Shown one piece after another: positions 16,712 to 26,082 of a stretch of DNA of 64,000 nt. The position numbers were made by a program, and so were the translations under genes. The stretch is from Flavobacterium sp. (GTDB taxonomy: Bacteria; Bacteroidota; Bacteroidia; Flavobacteriales; Flavobacteriaceae), in contig NZ_JAIXTJ010000025.1 in assembly GCF_027483985.1 (NCBI RefSeq), positions 30,241-94,240 on the forward strand, written 5' to 3'. How positions within the stretch are numbered: the stretch's first letter is position 1; the number at the start of each line of letters is the position of its first letter. Under the pieces are notes generated by a model. The model saw only the letters and a list, made by a program, of their open reading frames with translations. It did no database searches and was not told where the DNA came from.

Positions 16712-17958
16712 TAAAAAGTAACTGTTTGATTAATCCAGCAGCCAAGTTTAACCGGCTTAGATTTGCCTTTGGTAGCAACAACTTTTTGTAAATAAGATTT
16801 TGACAATTGTTCGGCTGTTCCTTTCAAAAGAGGTTCAACAACGAATGATTTTAAAACTGTTTCTGAAGCCAACTTGTAGATTGCATTTCTTTCAAAATCT
16901 GTTGTAGCACAATCGGCAACGCCATCAGCATATAAATTAGCTAAAAAAATATAATATTTTCCGTTAGTTGGATTGCTATTGATCGCAGTAAGCACCATTT
17001 CTTTAGACTTTTCTTTATCAGTTATTGAAAGAATCGACGCAATTGTATAAGCCGTTTGTGCTTTTACCATTGGATTTTTTTCCAGTTTAACTGATTCTGA
17101 AAAAAAAGTTATTGCTTGATCTTGCTTTGCAGTATTAAGATTGAAAATAGCCAAATAGTAAGCCGACTTTGAAGAAGGTTTAATTGTATTTAATTCAATG
17201 GCAACGGTTTCAAATATTGGAGCATTTTTAGCTTTTGCAGCCAAAATATTAGCCATAGCTTGCAACCACAATACATCCGATTTTTTATTTTGAAAGTTAT
17301 TTTTAGCGTTAGCGATTACAGCGTCAGGAACTAAATAATCTTTCATTAACGACTCCATTGTTACAAGAACTCGGTCATAGATTTCTATGTTTTCTGGAAC
17401 AATTTCTTTGTTAACCTCTAGCAAAGAAGTAACTTCTACATATTTGTTTAAAATTGCATCTACCGTATTTGTTTTTTTATCTGCTTTGTATTTTTCAATA
17501 AACAAATAAAGGTACGCATAAATAGCTTCGGGATTTTGGAATGATTTTTTCTGAAATTCAAATGCTTTATCTAGCAATGCATATACTTCATCATTGGTAC
17601 CAACTTTATTCAAATATAAAGCCATTGCACTTTTTTCAAAGTTTCCATTGGTATTGTTTGGAAATGATTTGTCGTATAATTTGAAAAGCCCTAAGATTTC
17701 TCGAACTTCTTTTTCCTTATTTTCTTTCGGAGCAATCTCGATGTTGTATTGTTGCAACTGCAAACCCAATTGCAATGATTTTTCACTTTGAGCAAGGCAA
17801 TTCATTTTGATATCATTAAAGATTTCGTTAGCCTTAGTGTATTCTTTTTCTTTTAGATATTGTTCTAATGTATTTTCTTTTGAAGCACAATTCGTTTCTT
17901 GAGCATTACTCCATTGCAATGCAAAAATTAATAAAAGAATATTAAAAGTACGTATCAT
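16711..17958 (-). CDS. exported TPR-like repeat protein
   Basis: A 415-residue protein with a signal peptide (MIRTFNILLLIFALQWSNAQ) and a mature part made almost entirely of helices. Segments such as TLEQYLKEKEYTKANEIF, AYYLAIFNLNTAKQDQAITFFSES and KAQTAYTIASILSITDKEKS show the spacing of tetratricopeptide repeats, which mediate protein contacts. No catalytic motif is seen. It sits between the outer-membrane barrel gene (18-base gap) and lptC (1-base overlap), in an arrangement that suggests a periplasmic scaffold for outer-membrane biogenesis. That role is inferred from position. The mature protein ends with a cysteine-containing GCWINQTVTF tail. Confidence 0.75.
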   Translation of the reverse strand: MIRTFNILLLIFALQWSNAQETNCASKENTLEQYLKEKEYTKANEIFNDIKMNCLAQSEKSLQLGLQLQQYNIEIAPKENKEKEVREILGLFKLYDKSFPNNTNGNFEKSAMALYLNKVGTNDEVYALLDKAFEFQKKSFQNPEAIYAYLYLFIEKYKADKKTNTVDAILNKYVEVTSLLEVNKEIVPENIEIYDRVLVTMESLMKDYLVPDAVIANAKNNFQNKKSDVLWLQAMANILAAKAKNAPIFETVAIELNTIKPSSKSAYYLAIFNLNTAKQDQAITFFSESVKLEKNPMVKAQTAYTIASILSITDKEKSKEMVLTAINSNPTNGKYYIFLANLYADGVADCATTDFERNAIYKLASETVLKSFVVEPLLKGTAEQLSKSYLQKVVATKGKSKPVKLGCWINQTVTF

Positions 17959-17976
17959 GCTAATTGAAATTTTACA

Positions 17977-19266
17977 TTAATTGTATTTTCTTTTTTGAAA
18001 CCATCTGTCGTTAAGAGATAACCCTACACTGAAATTCATGTAGTGTTCTCTAACCAAACCACCTTTTTGAGTACCTCTATTTCCTACTTCTACACCTACA
18101 TTAATATTAGAGAATGCTCCTCTTAAAGGCAAGCCTAAACCCAAGGTTGCAGCCGCATCTTCAATAGCTTGATTGTTGATAACTAAACCTGTATTTTCAA
18201 ATCTAAATCCACCGCGATAGACTACTCGCTCAAAATAATTGGAAAATGATTTATAGTTTGGAATATAAAATCCACCTACACTAATTTTGGTTGCATTTTC
18301 GAAAGTAACGTTATCAATATCATTAAATCTGTTACCAAAATTACTACTTCCTTGAAAAGTAATTTCCGAACCAATAATCCACTTTTTAATATCTCCAATA
18401 CCCGCGCCAAAAGTAAATTTAGAAGGCAATTTTAATTTTGTATCAGCAACATTAATCTTTTCTTCATCACCTACAATTGCCTCAGCAATGCCATCAACAG
18501 ATTGAACAATTGCAATAAAGCGTTCATTACTAAACGTAATAGTCGCTTCTGGAGTATAGGTCACACTAGAATAAAGTGATATATTTTTGTATAATTTGGT
18601 TGAATAAGAAAGTCCAGTGTTAAAATTAACGCCGCTTGCAGTTGAAGAATTAGTTTCTCTCGTACTGTATTGTACTTGTTCAAAAACGTTATCTGCATTT
18701 AATGTAAATTGAGTAGATAAACTTCTGGTATCAATTTTACCAAAATTGTATTGTACATCGGCACCAAAGCTAAAATTCTTTGCAATTTGGTATCCAAAAC
18801 CAAAGAAAACCTTATTCAAACCACCAGAACCGTTGTAAAAATTGTCAGTTCTATTTTGATTTCCATTCGTCAAAACAGAATTTCTGATATTATAACCTAC
18901 TGACGAATACGGAATCAATCCGAAACCAAATCCCACTTTTTTTAATGGAATAGCAATAGCCAAATAGTCAAGTGTTGTACGTTGTGCTTTTTCTTCTTTA
19001 GCATTTGTTTTCAAACGGTTTGCAGAAAAAGTTCCACCAACAGCAAAAGAAGTATATTTCAAACTAGAGTACATTGCTGGATTTTGAAGATTGATATGAA
19101 TACTATCAGGCAAAACTGATAATCCTGCCATCGAGCGGTTTTCTATTGTACCTCTAAATCTAACATCGCCAATTCCGTAAAAAGAATATGGTGAAGAGGT
19201 TCCTTCTTGAGCAAATGAAACTAGCGAAAAAAGTAAACAAAGGCTTACTATAATTTTTTTAATCAT
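17977..19266 (-). CDS. FadL/PorV-like outer-membrane beta-barrel protein
   Basis: A 429-residue protein with a signal peptide (MIKKIIVSLCLLFSLVSFAQ) and a long series of alternating amphipathic strands rich in glycine and aromatics (for example KKVGFGFGLIPYSSVGYNI and NKVFFGFGYQIAKNFSFGAD). The YSFYGIGDVRFRGTIENRS opening followed by NPAMYSSLKYTSFAVGG resembles the N-terminal hatch of Bacteroidota FadL/OmpP1-like barrels. The last residues keep the strand pattern (MNFSVGLSLNDRWFQKRKYN). Such proteins move hydrophobic compounds or act as outer-membrane carriers; the cargo is unknown. The gene overlaps the end of coaX by 8 bases and leads into the TPR gene. Confidence 0.78.
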   Translation of the reverse strand: MIKKIIVSLCLLFSLVSFAQEGTSSPYSFYGIGDVRFRGTIENRSMAGLSVLPDSIHINLQNPAMYSSLKYTSFAVGGTFSANRLKTNAKEEKAQRTTLDYLAIAIPLKKVGFGFGLIPYSSVGYNIRNSVLTNGNQNRTDNFYNGSGGLNKVFFGFGYQIAKNFSFGADVQYNFGKIDTRSLSTQFTLNADNVFEQVQYSTRETNSSTASGVNFNTGLSYSTKLYKNISLYSSVTYTPEATITFSNERFIAIVQSVDGIAEAIVGDEEKINVADTKLKLPSKFTFGAGIGDIKKWIIGSEITFQGSSNFGNRFNDIDNVTFENATKISVGGFYIPNYKSFSNYFERVVYRGGFRFENTGLVINNQAIEDAAATLGLGLPLRGAFSNINVGVEVGNRGTQKGGLVREHYMNFSVGLSLNDRWFQKRKYN

Positions 19267-19990
19267 TGTTATTGTATTGAAAAGTTTGGTTCAAACTTTC
19301 TAAAAGAAAATTTGGATTGGCAAATATGGTATTTTTTAATCGTTCAGCCAAAAAATCTGTGTCTCCACCAGTTAAAATTATGATAAAGTTATCATTTTCA
19401 TTCAAAAAGGAGTTGACAAAACCATCTATTTCAAATGAAACTCCGTTAATAACACCTGAATGAATGGATTGAATAGTTGAGTTTCCGATAATATTTGTAG
19501 GACTTTCTTTTTTTAACAAAGGCAATTTTGCAGTGTAGTTGTGAAGTGATTCATAACGCAAGCGTATTCCGGGTGCAATTGCTCCTCCAAGATAATTATC
19601 GTTTGAATCTACAAAATCATACGTAATGCAGGTTCCAGCATCAATTATTAGTCTGTTTTTATTTGGAAATTGCAATACTGCTCCAGCTGCCAAAACCATT
19701 CTATCAATTCCTAATGTTGCTGGCGAAGCATAAAGGTTGTTGAACGGAAAATTTATATCTCTTGAAATAAAATATACTTTTAAGTCAGGATTAAAAGATA
19801 AAAAGTCTTCTTTTTCTAGTTTTCCCACCGATGAAACCACTAAAAAATCGATTTTTTGAAAAAAGTTTATTATTTTTTTTAAGTCATCTTTCCAATTATC
19901 ATAGCCTATAATTTCTTTTTTTAAAAGTGTATTATGTTCAAATACAGCTGCTTTGATTTGTGTATTACCGACATCAATGACTAAATGCAT
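19259..19990 (-). CDS. coaX: type III pantothenate kinase
   Basis: A 243-residue cytoplasmic enzyme that phosphorylates pantothenate, the first step of coenzyme A synthesis. The ASKHA-fold nucleotide-binding motif DVGNTQIKAAVFE is at residues 5-17. GIDRMVLAAGA near 98-108 and IDAGTCITYDFVD near 120-132 carry the pantothenate-binding and catalytic aspartates, and IAPGIRLRYESL near 142 and ILTGGDTDFLAE near 210 are family motifs. Length is normal for CoaX. It is the first gene of the leftward envelope operon, with a good -7 promoter box at 20010-20017 and a short leader. The link with envelope genes is positional, not metabolic. Confidence 0.92.
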   Translation of the reverse strand: MHLVIDVGNTQIKAAVFEHNTLLKKEIIGYDNWKDDLKKIINFFQKIDFLVVSSVGKLEKEDFLSFNPDLKVYFISRDINFPFNNLYASPATLGIDRMVLAAGAVLQFPNKNRLIIDAGTCITYDFVDSNDNYLGGAIAPGIRLRYESLHNYTAKLPLLKKESPTNIIGNSTIQSIHSGVINGVSFEIDGFVNSFLNENDNFIIILTGGDTDFLAERLKNTIFANPNFLLESLNQTFQYNNND

Positions 19991-20009
19991 AATTTTAAGT
20001 TTAGAGCTG

Positions 20010-20017
20010 CAAAGTTA
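20010..20017 (-). promoter_or_regulatory. -7 promoter element of the coaX-led operon
   Basis: The plus strand reads CAAAGTTA, so the minus strand has TAACTTTG, a perfect TAnnTTTG. It lies 20 bases upstream of the coaX ATG, and no -33 box is clear. It is back to back with the tRNA-Phe promoter at 20043-20073. Confidence 0.5.
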
Positions 20018-20042
20018 CAAATAGATTTTTTTTAAAAATTGT

Positions 20043-20073
20043 TTTGGATAAATTAAAAATCGTTCTATATTTG
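20043..20073 (+). promoter_or_regulatory. promoter of tRNA-Phe
   Basis: TTTG (20043-20046), 19 bases, then TATATTTG (20066-20073): a full match to the Bacteroidota housekeeping promoter. The predicted start near 20080 leaves a leader of about 33 bases before the mature tRNA. Confidence 0.85.
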
Positions 20074-20112
20074 CACCCGCAATCAGATAGCAGTTCTGCT
20101 AAAAATTGTAAA

Positions 20113-20185
20113 GGTACCTTAGCTCAGATGGTAGAGCAATGGACTGAAAATCCATGTGTCCCTGGTTCGATCCCTGGAGGTACCA
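20113..20185 (+). tRNA. tRNA-Phe (anticodon GAA)
   Basis: A 73-base cloverleaf. The 7-bp acceptor stem is GGTACCT with AGGTACC and the discriminator base is A. The D arm is GCTC/GAGC and the anticodon arm ATGGA-CTGAAAA-TCCAT shows anticodon GAA for phenylalanine. The variable loop is GTGTC and the T loop TTCGATC. The T stem CCTGG/CCTGG has one central T-T mismatch. CCA is not encoded and must be added after transcription. Confidence 0.97.
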
Positions 20186-20188
20186 CGA

Positions 20189-20217
20189 AACCCGAATAGC
20201 AATATTCGGGTTTTTTG
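20189..20217 (+). terminator. terminator of tRNA-Phe
   Basis: The arms AACCCGAATA and TATTCGGGTT form a 10-bp stem around a GCAA loop (20201 region) and are followed by a run of T to 20216. It begins 3 bases after the mature tRNA end. Confidence 0.9.
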
Positions 20218-20286
20218 TTTTTAAAAAATTTATAAAAAAAACGCATCAATAAAATTTAATGCGTTCATCTTATTAGTCTGAAAATT

Positions 20287-23010
20287 TTATGGAGTTGTTT
20301 CTTTATATTCCGTTTCCTCGATATCCTCTCCTTTTCTACCCAATTTAACTTTAGGATTGTCTTGAGTTCCTGTGATGGTTAATGGTATTCCGATAATTCC
20401 CAACGGAGGCAAACCTAATCGCATTTTGAAATTTAATTTTCCGTCAAAACTTGTTGTCCCTTCGATTCTTGGTCTGAAACCGGCTACTTTGAATTTGAAT
20501 CGTTCCAAAGTGATGATGTTGTTCTTAATAGTTGTTTTAATATCAACTTTTGTCAAATTCGGATTTTTTATTCGATCTTTTCCGGTTCTTTTACTCACTG
20601 CGTTGAACATTTTGAATCCTTTCATTTTTACATCTTTTACCGAAAGTATTCCACCTCCAACTAAAGACGGATAAATTGGCTGCATTAAATCATTTAATTT
20701 GCCTTTAACTTTATAATCGAGTGAAATAATTCCCTCTGCGTTTTCGGCAGCCGAGGCCATTTCTCTGAACATTTTTACTTCATTATAAGCACGTTTAACA
20801 TCAAATTCTTTAGCAGCTACTTCAATCTCAAAAAATGCTTTACTAGTTGATTCGTTGCCATAAACAATATTCATATTAATATTGGAACCAATGATATCAA
20901 ATCCAGATTTCTTTAATTGCAGTTTCCCTTCATTAATGGTCACGTTACCTTTTAGGTTTTGTATTTTTAGCTCTTCAAAATCAACTTTAAGAGCATTACA
21001 ATTGAATTGTAAATTTAAATTTGGCGGAATTACAACTACTCCTTTTTGAACTTCAACCGAAGTTTGATTTTGAGTACCATTTTTGACTGAATTAGACATA
21101 AACTCATCTACGTTAATATAGTTGGCGTTTACGTTAAAACTTCCTTTCAAAACACCTTTTGGAGATAAAACAAAATCAATTACGTTTTGCATATAGCCGT
21201 CCATTTTAAAATCGGATTGACCATAAACTGCCTTAAAGTCTTTAAAATTCATTTTATCTTGTTTGAATGTAAAAACACCTTCTTTGATAACAAATGGCTT
21301 AGGCAAGTATTCCGAAGTGGTTTTAATATTTCTCAACAGCAATGTTCCTTTGTTATCAAGATTTTTGTAATTACCAGCTACAGCATCGGCTTGAGTACCT
21401 TTCAAAGCGACATCAGCTTTTATAAATCCTTTTAAATCCAACCCTTTTTTAGAAAATACTTTGTAGATCTTAGCTAAATCGAGTTCGCCTTTTGCTTTAA
21501 TATCATATTTTACATTTTCTAAATTTTCAAGACTCGCAGCTACATAAACAGGTTTTCCTTCAAAAGTAAAAGAAGCTGGTTTTATGTCAACTTTTAAATC
21601 TTTTAACAAACCCGTATTATCTAAAACATTTGCAGAGAGCATAATGTTGGTAATTGCATTTGGATAATAATCAGTTTTGATATAGCCGTTTTTGAATAAA
21701 ATGTTTCCTTTGGTTACAGGAACAATTTTATTTTTAGTGTCAAAAACACCTTTTGATTTAACATCTAAATTTAATTGCCCTTTTAAATCCATATTTTGTA
21801 TTCCAAGAGCTTTATCTAATTCTGCTAAATTTATTTGTGTTTTTATCGTTGCATCTATGTTAGGCTTAGACAAACCATTTGATTTTATAATAGCTTTCAC
21901 ATAATCCTTACCTACATTAAAATAGATTGAATCAATATTTACACGCAACTTTTCAGTGTTTAAAGAAGGTAGTTTTGTGTCAAAATTTAAGAATATATTT
22001 GTTGCTGGAATAGGTGCTTCTTTGTGATTAATTTCGCCTTCTCGAATTTTCATATTGAAAGCCAAATCAGGTTTTTGGTTGGATGAAGCTATGTATTTAC
22101 CTTTTAAGGTTAGCAGTAAATCTGCTGTTCCTTTTACTTTTGTTTTTTCTAACCACGTAACATAACTTGGTGGTAATGCTGTAAAAAAGTCGTTTAATTT
22201 ACTATTTTGTGATTCGATTTTAAAATCTAAAGCATAGCCATTTTTGAGAAAATCTAACTTACCAACAAACTCAATGGGAAGTTTATTGACTTTAAGATTA
22301 TTTTCTTGAAAAAGAAATGAAAGTGATGTGGTATTGATTTTTGTAATTAAATCAGCATTTACTTTTTTATTCTTTAAATAAGATTCTTCATTAAAAGTAA
22401 AGTTGAAATCATCAATTTTTGCCTCAGTTTTTAAATCAAAAATTGCTTTATCTAAATCGCCTTTCCCAAAATAATTGAATCCTTTGGCGTTAATTAAAAT
22501 TTTAGTCGACTTATCATCATAAACTAAATGACTGTTTTTTATTTCAATTTTATCTAAACGAATTGCTGTTGATGAAGTATCTTTAGAAACCTTTTTCTTA
22601 TCAGAAACATAGACATTATAGTTTGCTTCACCATTTTTATTGACTTTTACATTCATAAATGCTTCTGAAAGATAAATTTCATCAATAGTCACTTTTTTAT
22701 CAAACAATAAATCTTTAAGGTTGATTCCAAAAGCGATTTCATTGGCGGCAACCAGCGTATCGTTTTTAAAGGGTTCTGATCCTTTTAGGGAAAACTCATT
22801 TAATGATAAGGTTAGCGATGGAAAATGGTTAAAAAAAGACAGATTAGCTTCTTTAAAATTCAATTCACCATTTAAATTTTGGTTTGCAAAGCTTTTTATT
22901 TCTTTTTCAATTTTACCAGGAAAAAGTATAGGAAAAAGCAACATTGCTAATAGCACTGCTAGTATTGAAACAGCAAAAATTTTGAGCGATTTTATTAGAA
23001 TTTTCCTCAT
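20287..23010 (-). CDS. AsmA-family envelope protein
   Basis: A 907-residue AsmA/YhdP-like protein: one N-terminal membrane helix (about 8-30, SLKIFAVSILAVLLAMLLF) followed by a very long beta-rich periplasmic part. The N-terminal AsmA block (about 35-330) includes SLTLSLNEFSLKG and VTIDEIYLSEAFMNVKVNKNG. The C-terminal AsmA region (about 650-880) includes FEGKPVYVAASLEN-type repeats and VAGFRPRIEGTTSFDGKL. The family is thought to form hydrophobic-groove bridges that move phospholipids between the membranes; that is general family knowledge. It is monocistronic, with a textbook promoter just upstream (23033-23063) and the tRNA gene downstream in the opposite orientation. Confidence 0.85.
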   Translation of the reverse strand: MRKILIKSLKIFAVSILAVLLAMLLFPILFPGKIEKEIKSFANQNLNGELNFKEANLSFFNHFPSLTLSLNEFSLKGSEPFKNDTLVAANEIAFGINLKDLLFDKKVTIDEIYLSEAFMNVKVNKNGEANYNVYVSDKKKVSKDTSSTAIRLDKIEIKNSHLVYDDKSTKILINAKGFNYFGKGDLDKAIFDLKTEAKIDDFNFTFNEESYLKNKKVNADLITKINTTSLSFLFQENNLKVNKLPIEFVGKLDFLKNGYALDFKIESQNSKLNDFFTALPPSYVTWLEKTKVKGTADLLLTLKGKYIASSNQKPDLAFNMKIREGEINHKEAPIPATNIFLNFDTKLPSLNTEKLRVNIDSIYFNVGKDYVKAIIKSNGLSKPNIDATIKTQINLAELDKALGIQNMDLKGQLNLDVKSKGVFDTKNKIVPVTKGNILFKNGYIKTDYYPNAITNIMLSANVLDNTGLLKDLKVDIKPASFTFEGKPVYVAASLENLENVKYDIKAKGELDLAKIYKVFSKKGLDLKGFIKADVALKGTQADAVAGNYKNLDNKGTLLLRNIKTTSEYLPKPFVIKEGVFTFKQDKMNFKDFKAVYGQSDFKMDGYMQNVIDFVLSPKGVLKGSFNVNANYINVDEFMSNSVKNGTQNQTSVEVQKGVVVIPPNLNLQFNCNALKVDFEELKIQNLKGNVTINEGKLQLKKSGFDIIGSNINMNIVYGNESTSKAFFEIEVAAKEFDVKRAYNEVKMFREMASAAENAEGIISLDYKVKGKLNDLMQPIYPSLVGGGILSVKDVKMKGFKMFNAVSKRTGKDRIKNPNLTKVDIKTTIKNNIITLERFKFKVAGFRPRIEGTTSFDGKLNFKMRLGLPPLGIIGIPLTITGTQDNPKVKLGRKGEDIEETEYKETTP

Positions 23011-23032
23011 TAAAAAAGAATTGATTTTGGGG

Positions 23033-23063
23033 CAAAGTTATAGCATAAAAAAGACCCTTCAAA
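23033..23063 (-). promoter_or_regulatory. promoter of the AsmA-family gene
   Basis: On the minus strand TTTG (23060-23063) is followed after exactly 19 bases by TAACTTTG (23033-23040), a full consensus promoter. The ATG lies 22 bases beyond the -7 box. The -33 box falls inside the preceding terminator hairpin. Confidence 0.8.
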
Positions 23064-23081
23064 ATTATGAAGGGTCTTTTA
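23047..23081 (-). terminator. terminator after the GH13 amylase gene
   Basis: The arms AAAAGACCCTTCA and TGAAGGGTCTTTT pair around a short AT-rich loop. On the minus strand a run of six T follows (23047-23052). It ends the leftward starch operon and overlaps the AsmA promoter. Confidence 0.88.
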
Positions 23082-23112
23082 GAAAATTCTATTTTAAACT
23101 AACTCAACAAAA

Positions 23113-26010
23113 TTATTCTTTAATTAATCTTAATGTTTTTTCGCGATTATTGACATCAGCAACTTTAACAATATAAACACCTTTAGTCAAATCATCAATT
23201 GGAAAAGTATCGTTAACTGTTGTACTTGAAAAAGATTTCACTAATTGACCTGTTATAGAATAAATTTGAACTTTTTCTACTAAAGTATTAATAGTAAAAT
23301 AAGTTGAAGCTGGATTAGGTGACAATGCAACAAAATCTAAAGCATCAAACGTATCATTATTAAGAAGAGCTCTATTACCAAAAACTCGATAACCTCCTGG
23401 TTCGATACTAATGTTCATATTAACATTAGAAACGGTGAACGTTGTATTATCCATAAGATTAGCCCAAGTTCCAGTGTATGGAAAACCACCTGCAACATTA
23501 TAGGTAGCATCTGAAAAATTAGTCAATACAAAAACATAACTCAAAGCAGAAGTTTGAGAAGTACTTGTCCAAACATCTAATCTTGGACGACCGGTATTTC
23601 CAATATTCCATGCATATGTTCCGTTTTCAAAAACATTTTCTGTTTTCTTCATATCAATCATTTTAGCCCAACTATTATAAATTGCGCTTCTGTTGGTATC
23701 AGTTAACCAATTTCCAGTCCATTGAGGCTGTGGCTTAGTATCTAATTTACAATCAGGATTCGAAAAAGAAACTGCTCCATTATTACATGTCCATAATGAA
23801 CTATTCCAACCTAATTCACCAAAGTGCCAAATCATTTTTGGACCAGGAACTAATAGGTGCACTGCTCCCATTGCTGGCAACCTTTGAAGCACTTTATTTA
23901 AATTACCTTGAGTTTGTCCTGCTTCATTTAGGGCTTTATAGGCAACTCGCTCTTCATCATGACTTTCTGCATAACCAATAAATCGATCAGTGGCATCTGC
24001 TATTCCTGAAATATCTGCAAAATTCCCTTTTACTAAATTAGCATACGGATCAGTCATTTTTCGCCATTGCATAATTCCTTTTGTATCACCTGAACGAAGG
24101 TAATTTGCCCATTCCACTTCCTCATTATATGATCCGCCGTTGCCTAGGTGTTCGAATATAATTAAAAAGTTGGGATCAATTTCCCATTGTCTATCAGCAT
24201 ACCATTTAAGCTTTGCAACTCTATCTGAACGGTATCCATTGGTGCAAGTTTCTTGACCTCCTGCAACGTTAGGAGGACATTGTTGTGTAAAACCTTTCGT
24301 TAAATCCCAACGGAATCCATCAATTTTGTATTCTTCAATCCAATGTTTTATAGTTGCAACCGAATAAGTGTTAGTCAAGTTATCTGGCTCTCTAAAATGA
24401 TTTAAATCAGAACCAACATTATAAGAATGCATTGCGTCTTGATTACAATAAGGATTTTCACTAGAAACTTTAAAACCTGTTCCATTAGACCAACCATCAT
24501 TATCTGAATCAAGCATCCACATTCTTTCAAGTGGAGAACGACCAAAAACATGATTTAGTGCGATATCTAAAATCACTGCTATCCCATTTTGATGACATAA
24601 ATCTATAAATTCTTTTAACTTAGATGGCGGACCATAACGCTTGTCTAATGCCATATGAAAAACCGTGTTATAACCCCAACTTTCATTACCTTCAAATTCC
24701 ATTACTGGCATTAATTGTATTGCATTAACTTTAAGATTTTTAAAATAATCAATCTTATTAATTAAATTTTGATAAGTTCTATTTGAATCAAAATCTCTTA
24801 CAAGAGCTTCATATACAACCAAATCTTTCTTTTTAGGTTTAACAAAGTTTGTTGTAGCGGCACTCCAATTATAATTATAAAATGCATTTGGGCCAGTTTG
24901 CAAAACAGTAACTTCTCTTTCTTGTCCCGGTGCAATAGTTGCATATACTGGTAAACCAGGATATACGCCCAAAGCTATAATTTCTGGATCATCATAAGGA
25001 GAAAGTACAAGTTTAGAAAAAGGGTCGGCTGTTTTTACTATAGCAGGTGAATTAGCAGGTCTATTAGTATTGTCACATACCCAATATTGATAGGCATATA
25101 TCTGATTAGGAGTTAAACCATTAAGTTGCAACCAAAACTTTCCTGTAGTTGCGTCTTTTCGCATAGCAGATGAAGTAGTTGGAGACCAGTTATTAAAACT
25201 ACCAGCAACATAAACAAAATCCTTAAATGGCGCATTTAACACCAAAATTGCTTTAGTTGGATCGGCAGGATCATAATTTATTCCATCTACCAAACTTGGA
25301 TCCATCGGAGCATTAATAGTTCCTGGATTAACAATTACTGTAAACCGTTTTGTTACGGTTGTAGTTCCTAAAGTTGCTGAGATAACATATACTTTATTTG
25401 TAGTTACATTGGTGTCACCACAAGTAAAAAATGATGTAGGCGCAGTTGAACATGAAATTGGAACCCCATTAGCAGTAACAGTGTAAGTAGCATTTCCGCC
25501 AGTGTTAGAAGCAACAATACTAACATTGGAGCCTGAATTAACAATGGTATTACTGTTTTCGGTCGGACTAATTAAGTTCATTTGGAATGCTCCAACTTCT
25601 GACGTAATATCTTGTGATTTTTTATCGCTACTGCCATCTTTAGCTTTTATTAAAAAACCTATTCTACCAATACCAGTTCTGTTATAAAAAGTATTTGGAG
25701 TTAGTGTAATTGTATAAGTATCATTACCAGCATTGTAAGTCAATCTATTAGTTTCACTTGAACTAGTCCATGTACCATTTGTAGGACAATCTTGAATGTT
25801 AGCATCACTAATATCAAAACTCCAAGCCCAAAGATAAAGAGCATTATTGGTTACACCCCAAGTTGATTCATTTATACTATTGCCATTAAAAGTAATGGTT
25901 ATAGCTTGATTTTCTTCAAAAACTGTAGGTGAAATTGTGTAAGTCACTGTTTGTTGTTGAGAAAAAACAACAAAAGGAAAAAGCATGCATAATAATAAAA
26001 TTCTTTTCAT
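23113..26010 (-). CDS. T9SS-exported multidomain alpha-amylase (GH13)
   Basis: A 965-residue extracellular starch-degrading enzyme. Domains in order: signal peptide; an N-terminal SusE-like beta-sandwich (about 20-130); a second beta domain; a CBM48-like module with VYVAGSFNNWSP (about 260-350); the GH13 barrel; and a type A T9SS sorting domain from about residue 890 (LSPNPASTYFTI to KTLRLIKE). The four GH13 regions are visible: DIALNHVFG, DGFRWDLTK (nucleophile Asp near 567), LIIFEHLG (acid/base Glu near 620) and AESHDEER. I start at the ATG at 26010, which opens the signal peptide MKRILLLCMLFPFVVFSQ; the longer start at 26037 lies inside a terminator hairpin. Last gene of the susCDE operon. 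Confidence 0.93.
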   Translation of the reverse strand: MKRILLLCMLFPFVVFSQQQTVTYTISPTVFEENQAITITFNGNSINESTWGVTNNALYLWAWSFDISDANIQDCPTNGTWTSSSETNRLTYNAGNDTYTITLTPNTFYNRTGIGRIGFLIKAKDGSSDKKSQDITSEVGAFQMNLISPTENSNTIVNSGSNVSIVASNTGGNATYTVTANGVPISCSTAPTSFFTCGDTNVTTNKVYVISATLGTTTVTKRFTVIVNPGTINAPMDPSLVDGINYDPADPTKAILVLNAPFKDFVYVAGSFNNWSPTTSSAMRKDATTGKFWLQLNGLTPNQIYAYQYWVCDNTNRPANSPAIVKTADPFSKLVLSPYDDPEIIALGVYPGLPVYATIAPGQEREVTVLQTGPNAFYNYNWSAATTNFVKPKKKDLVVYEALVRDFDSNRTYQNLINKIDYFKNLKVNAIQLMPVMEFEGNESWGYNTVFHMALDKRYGPPSKLKEFIDLCHQNGIAVILDIALNHVFGRSPLERMWMLDSDNDGWSNGTGFKVSSENPYCNQDAMHSYNVGSDLNHFREPDNLTNTYSVATIKHWIEEYKIDGFRWDLTKGFTQQCPPNVAGGQETCTNGYRSDRVAKLKWYADRQWEIDPNFLIIFEHLGNGGSYNEEVEWANYLRSGDTKGIMQWRKMTDPYANLVKGNFADISGIADATDRFIGYAESHDEERVAYKALNEAGQTQGNLNKVLQRLPAMGAVHLLVPGPKMIWHFGELGWNSSLWTCNNGAVSFSNPDCKLDTKPQPQWTGNWLTDTNRSAIYNSWAKMIDMKKTENVFENGTYAWNIGNTGRPRLDVWTSTSQTSALSYVFVLTNFSDATYNVAGGFPYTGTWANLMDNTTFTVSNVNMNISIEPGGYRVFGNRALLNNDTFDALDFVALSPNPASTYFTINTLVEKVQIYSITGQLVKSFSSTTVNDTFPIDDLTKGVYIVKVADVNNREKTLRLIKE

Positions 26011-26024
26011 AGCATAGATTTGAA

Positions 26025-26069
26025 TAAAAAAGCACATTCTCGAATTAACTTAATAAATCGAGAATGTGC
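26025..26069 (-). terminator. hairpin with T-run between the SusE-like gene and the amylase gene
   Basis: A perfect 12-bp stem, GCACATTCTCGA (26032-26043) with TCGAGAATGTGC (26058-26069), has a 14-base loop. On the minus strand it is followed by a T-rich run (26025-26031). It looks like an intrinsic terminator inside the operon, so the amylase gene probably depends on partial read-through. Confidence 0.82.
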
Positions 26070-26082
26070 CATATTGGTTGTA

